Positions 63,895 through 64,000 of a DNA stretch of 64,000 nucleotides are shown piece after piece; position 1 is the stretch's first letter; each line of letters opens with the position of its first letter. The stretch lies in the NCBI GenBank assembly GCA_024235255.1, contig JACKMT010000001.1, forward strand, positions 1,116,001 to 1,180,000, given 5' to 3'. The notes under the pieces were generated by a model, which searched no databases, was not told where the DNA came from, and saw nothing but the letters and a program-made list of their open reading frames with translations. The translations under genes and the position numbers were made by a program. This DNA is from Chromatiaceae bacterium. Its GTDB lineage: Bacteria > Pseudomonadota > Gammaproteobacteria > Chromatiales > Chromatiaceae.

Positions 63895-64000
63895 TCAGGC
63901 ACCCACCCCCAGCAACCACGCAGCGGTCTGCAGGACGGCAAATCCAAACAGACCGGCGATCAGATCGTCCAACATGATCCCCAGACCGCCCCCAACCCGG
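63895..64000 (-). CDS. pgpA: Phosphatidylglycerophosphatase A, C-terminal end (partial)
   Basis: The last 34 codons run RVGGGLGIMLDDLIAGLFGF, then AVLQTAAWLLGVGA and stop, matching the C-terminus of PgpA (GGLGIMLDD). The rest lies beyond the window. It makes phosphatidylglycerol from its phosphate at the inner membrane. Confidence 0.85.
   Translation of the reverse strand, partial: RVGGGLGIMLDDLIAGLFGFAVLQTAAWLLGVGA

Overview
The window looks like a chromosomal piece of a gammaproteobacterium. Evidence is the intact ybgC-tolQRAB-pal-cpoB block running into ruvCAB, the pepA-holC and lptFG pairs, parC/parE, folE2, and a PEP-CTERM protein. A pyrophosphate-dependent phosphofructokinase and a PccA/PccB-type carboxylase would fit a Chromatiales-like, possibly sulfur-oxidising or methanotroph-related lineage; that placement is inference. 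No rRNA or CRISPR array was seen. One tRNA gene (Lys-UUU) is present.

Layout. 1-1062: 3' part of pfp. 1063-6160: scarred accessory zone with a decayed IS91-type transposase, arsM, a histidine-kinase scrap and a decayed, 3'-truncated IS21 element (istA/istB). 6165-14746: a tight minus-strand operon of six genes: a cyclooxygenase/linoleate-diol-synthase-like haem peroxidase, a catalase-fold lipoprotein, two unrecognised proteins, a DyP-type peroxidase and a second catalase-fold protein. This is the most unusual locus here and may be a lipid-hydroperoxide (oxylipin-like) pathway. 15073-19289: gamma-glutamylcyclotransferase-like protein and acyl-CoA (probably propionyl-CoA) carboxylase. 19584-25184: frameshifted DUF4399 gene, Spy/CpxP-like protein with a divergent OmpR-type two-component system, PKD/propeller secreted protein. 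25492-30137: arsenic island arsR-(acr3 remnant)-GAPDH-arsJ-permease-GDCC/thioredoxin fusion. 30138-33306: repeats, a CHRD/PEP-CTERM protein, an integrase remnant and a secreted trypsin-like protease.

From 33519 to the end the window is mostly conserved housekeeping: tRNA-Lys, queC/queE, Tol-Pal, ruvABC, yebC, an alpha/beta hydrolase, an HDOD protein, a DUF971-MoaD-like fusion, a FixL/FixJ-like two-component pair, an RDD protein, lptG/lptF, pepA-holC, a CBS protein, parC, a CNP1-like protein, parE, xseB-ispA, folE2, a retropepsin-like protease and the 3' end of pgpA.

Three copies (one partial) of one inverted-repeat miniature element (ends AGAACCTATCTCA) and one copy of another (ends CTAGGAGCCTGTCGGA) are scattered through the window. 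The second kind was inserted at the 3' end of yebC and supplies its stop codon. The arsenic genes suggest a strategy without an arsenite pump: arsenate leaves as 1-arseno-3-phosphoglycerate (GAPDH + ArsJ), and arsenite is methylated by ArsM and perhaps exported by the ArsP/YraQ-type permease, while the ACR3 pump gene has been deleted down to its last ~57 codons.
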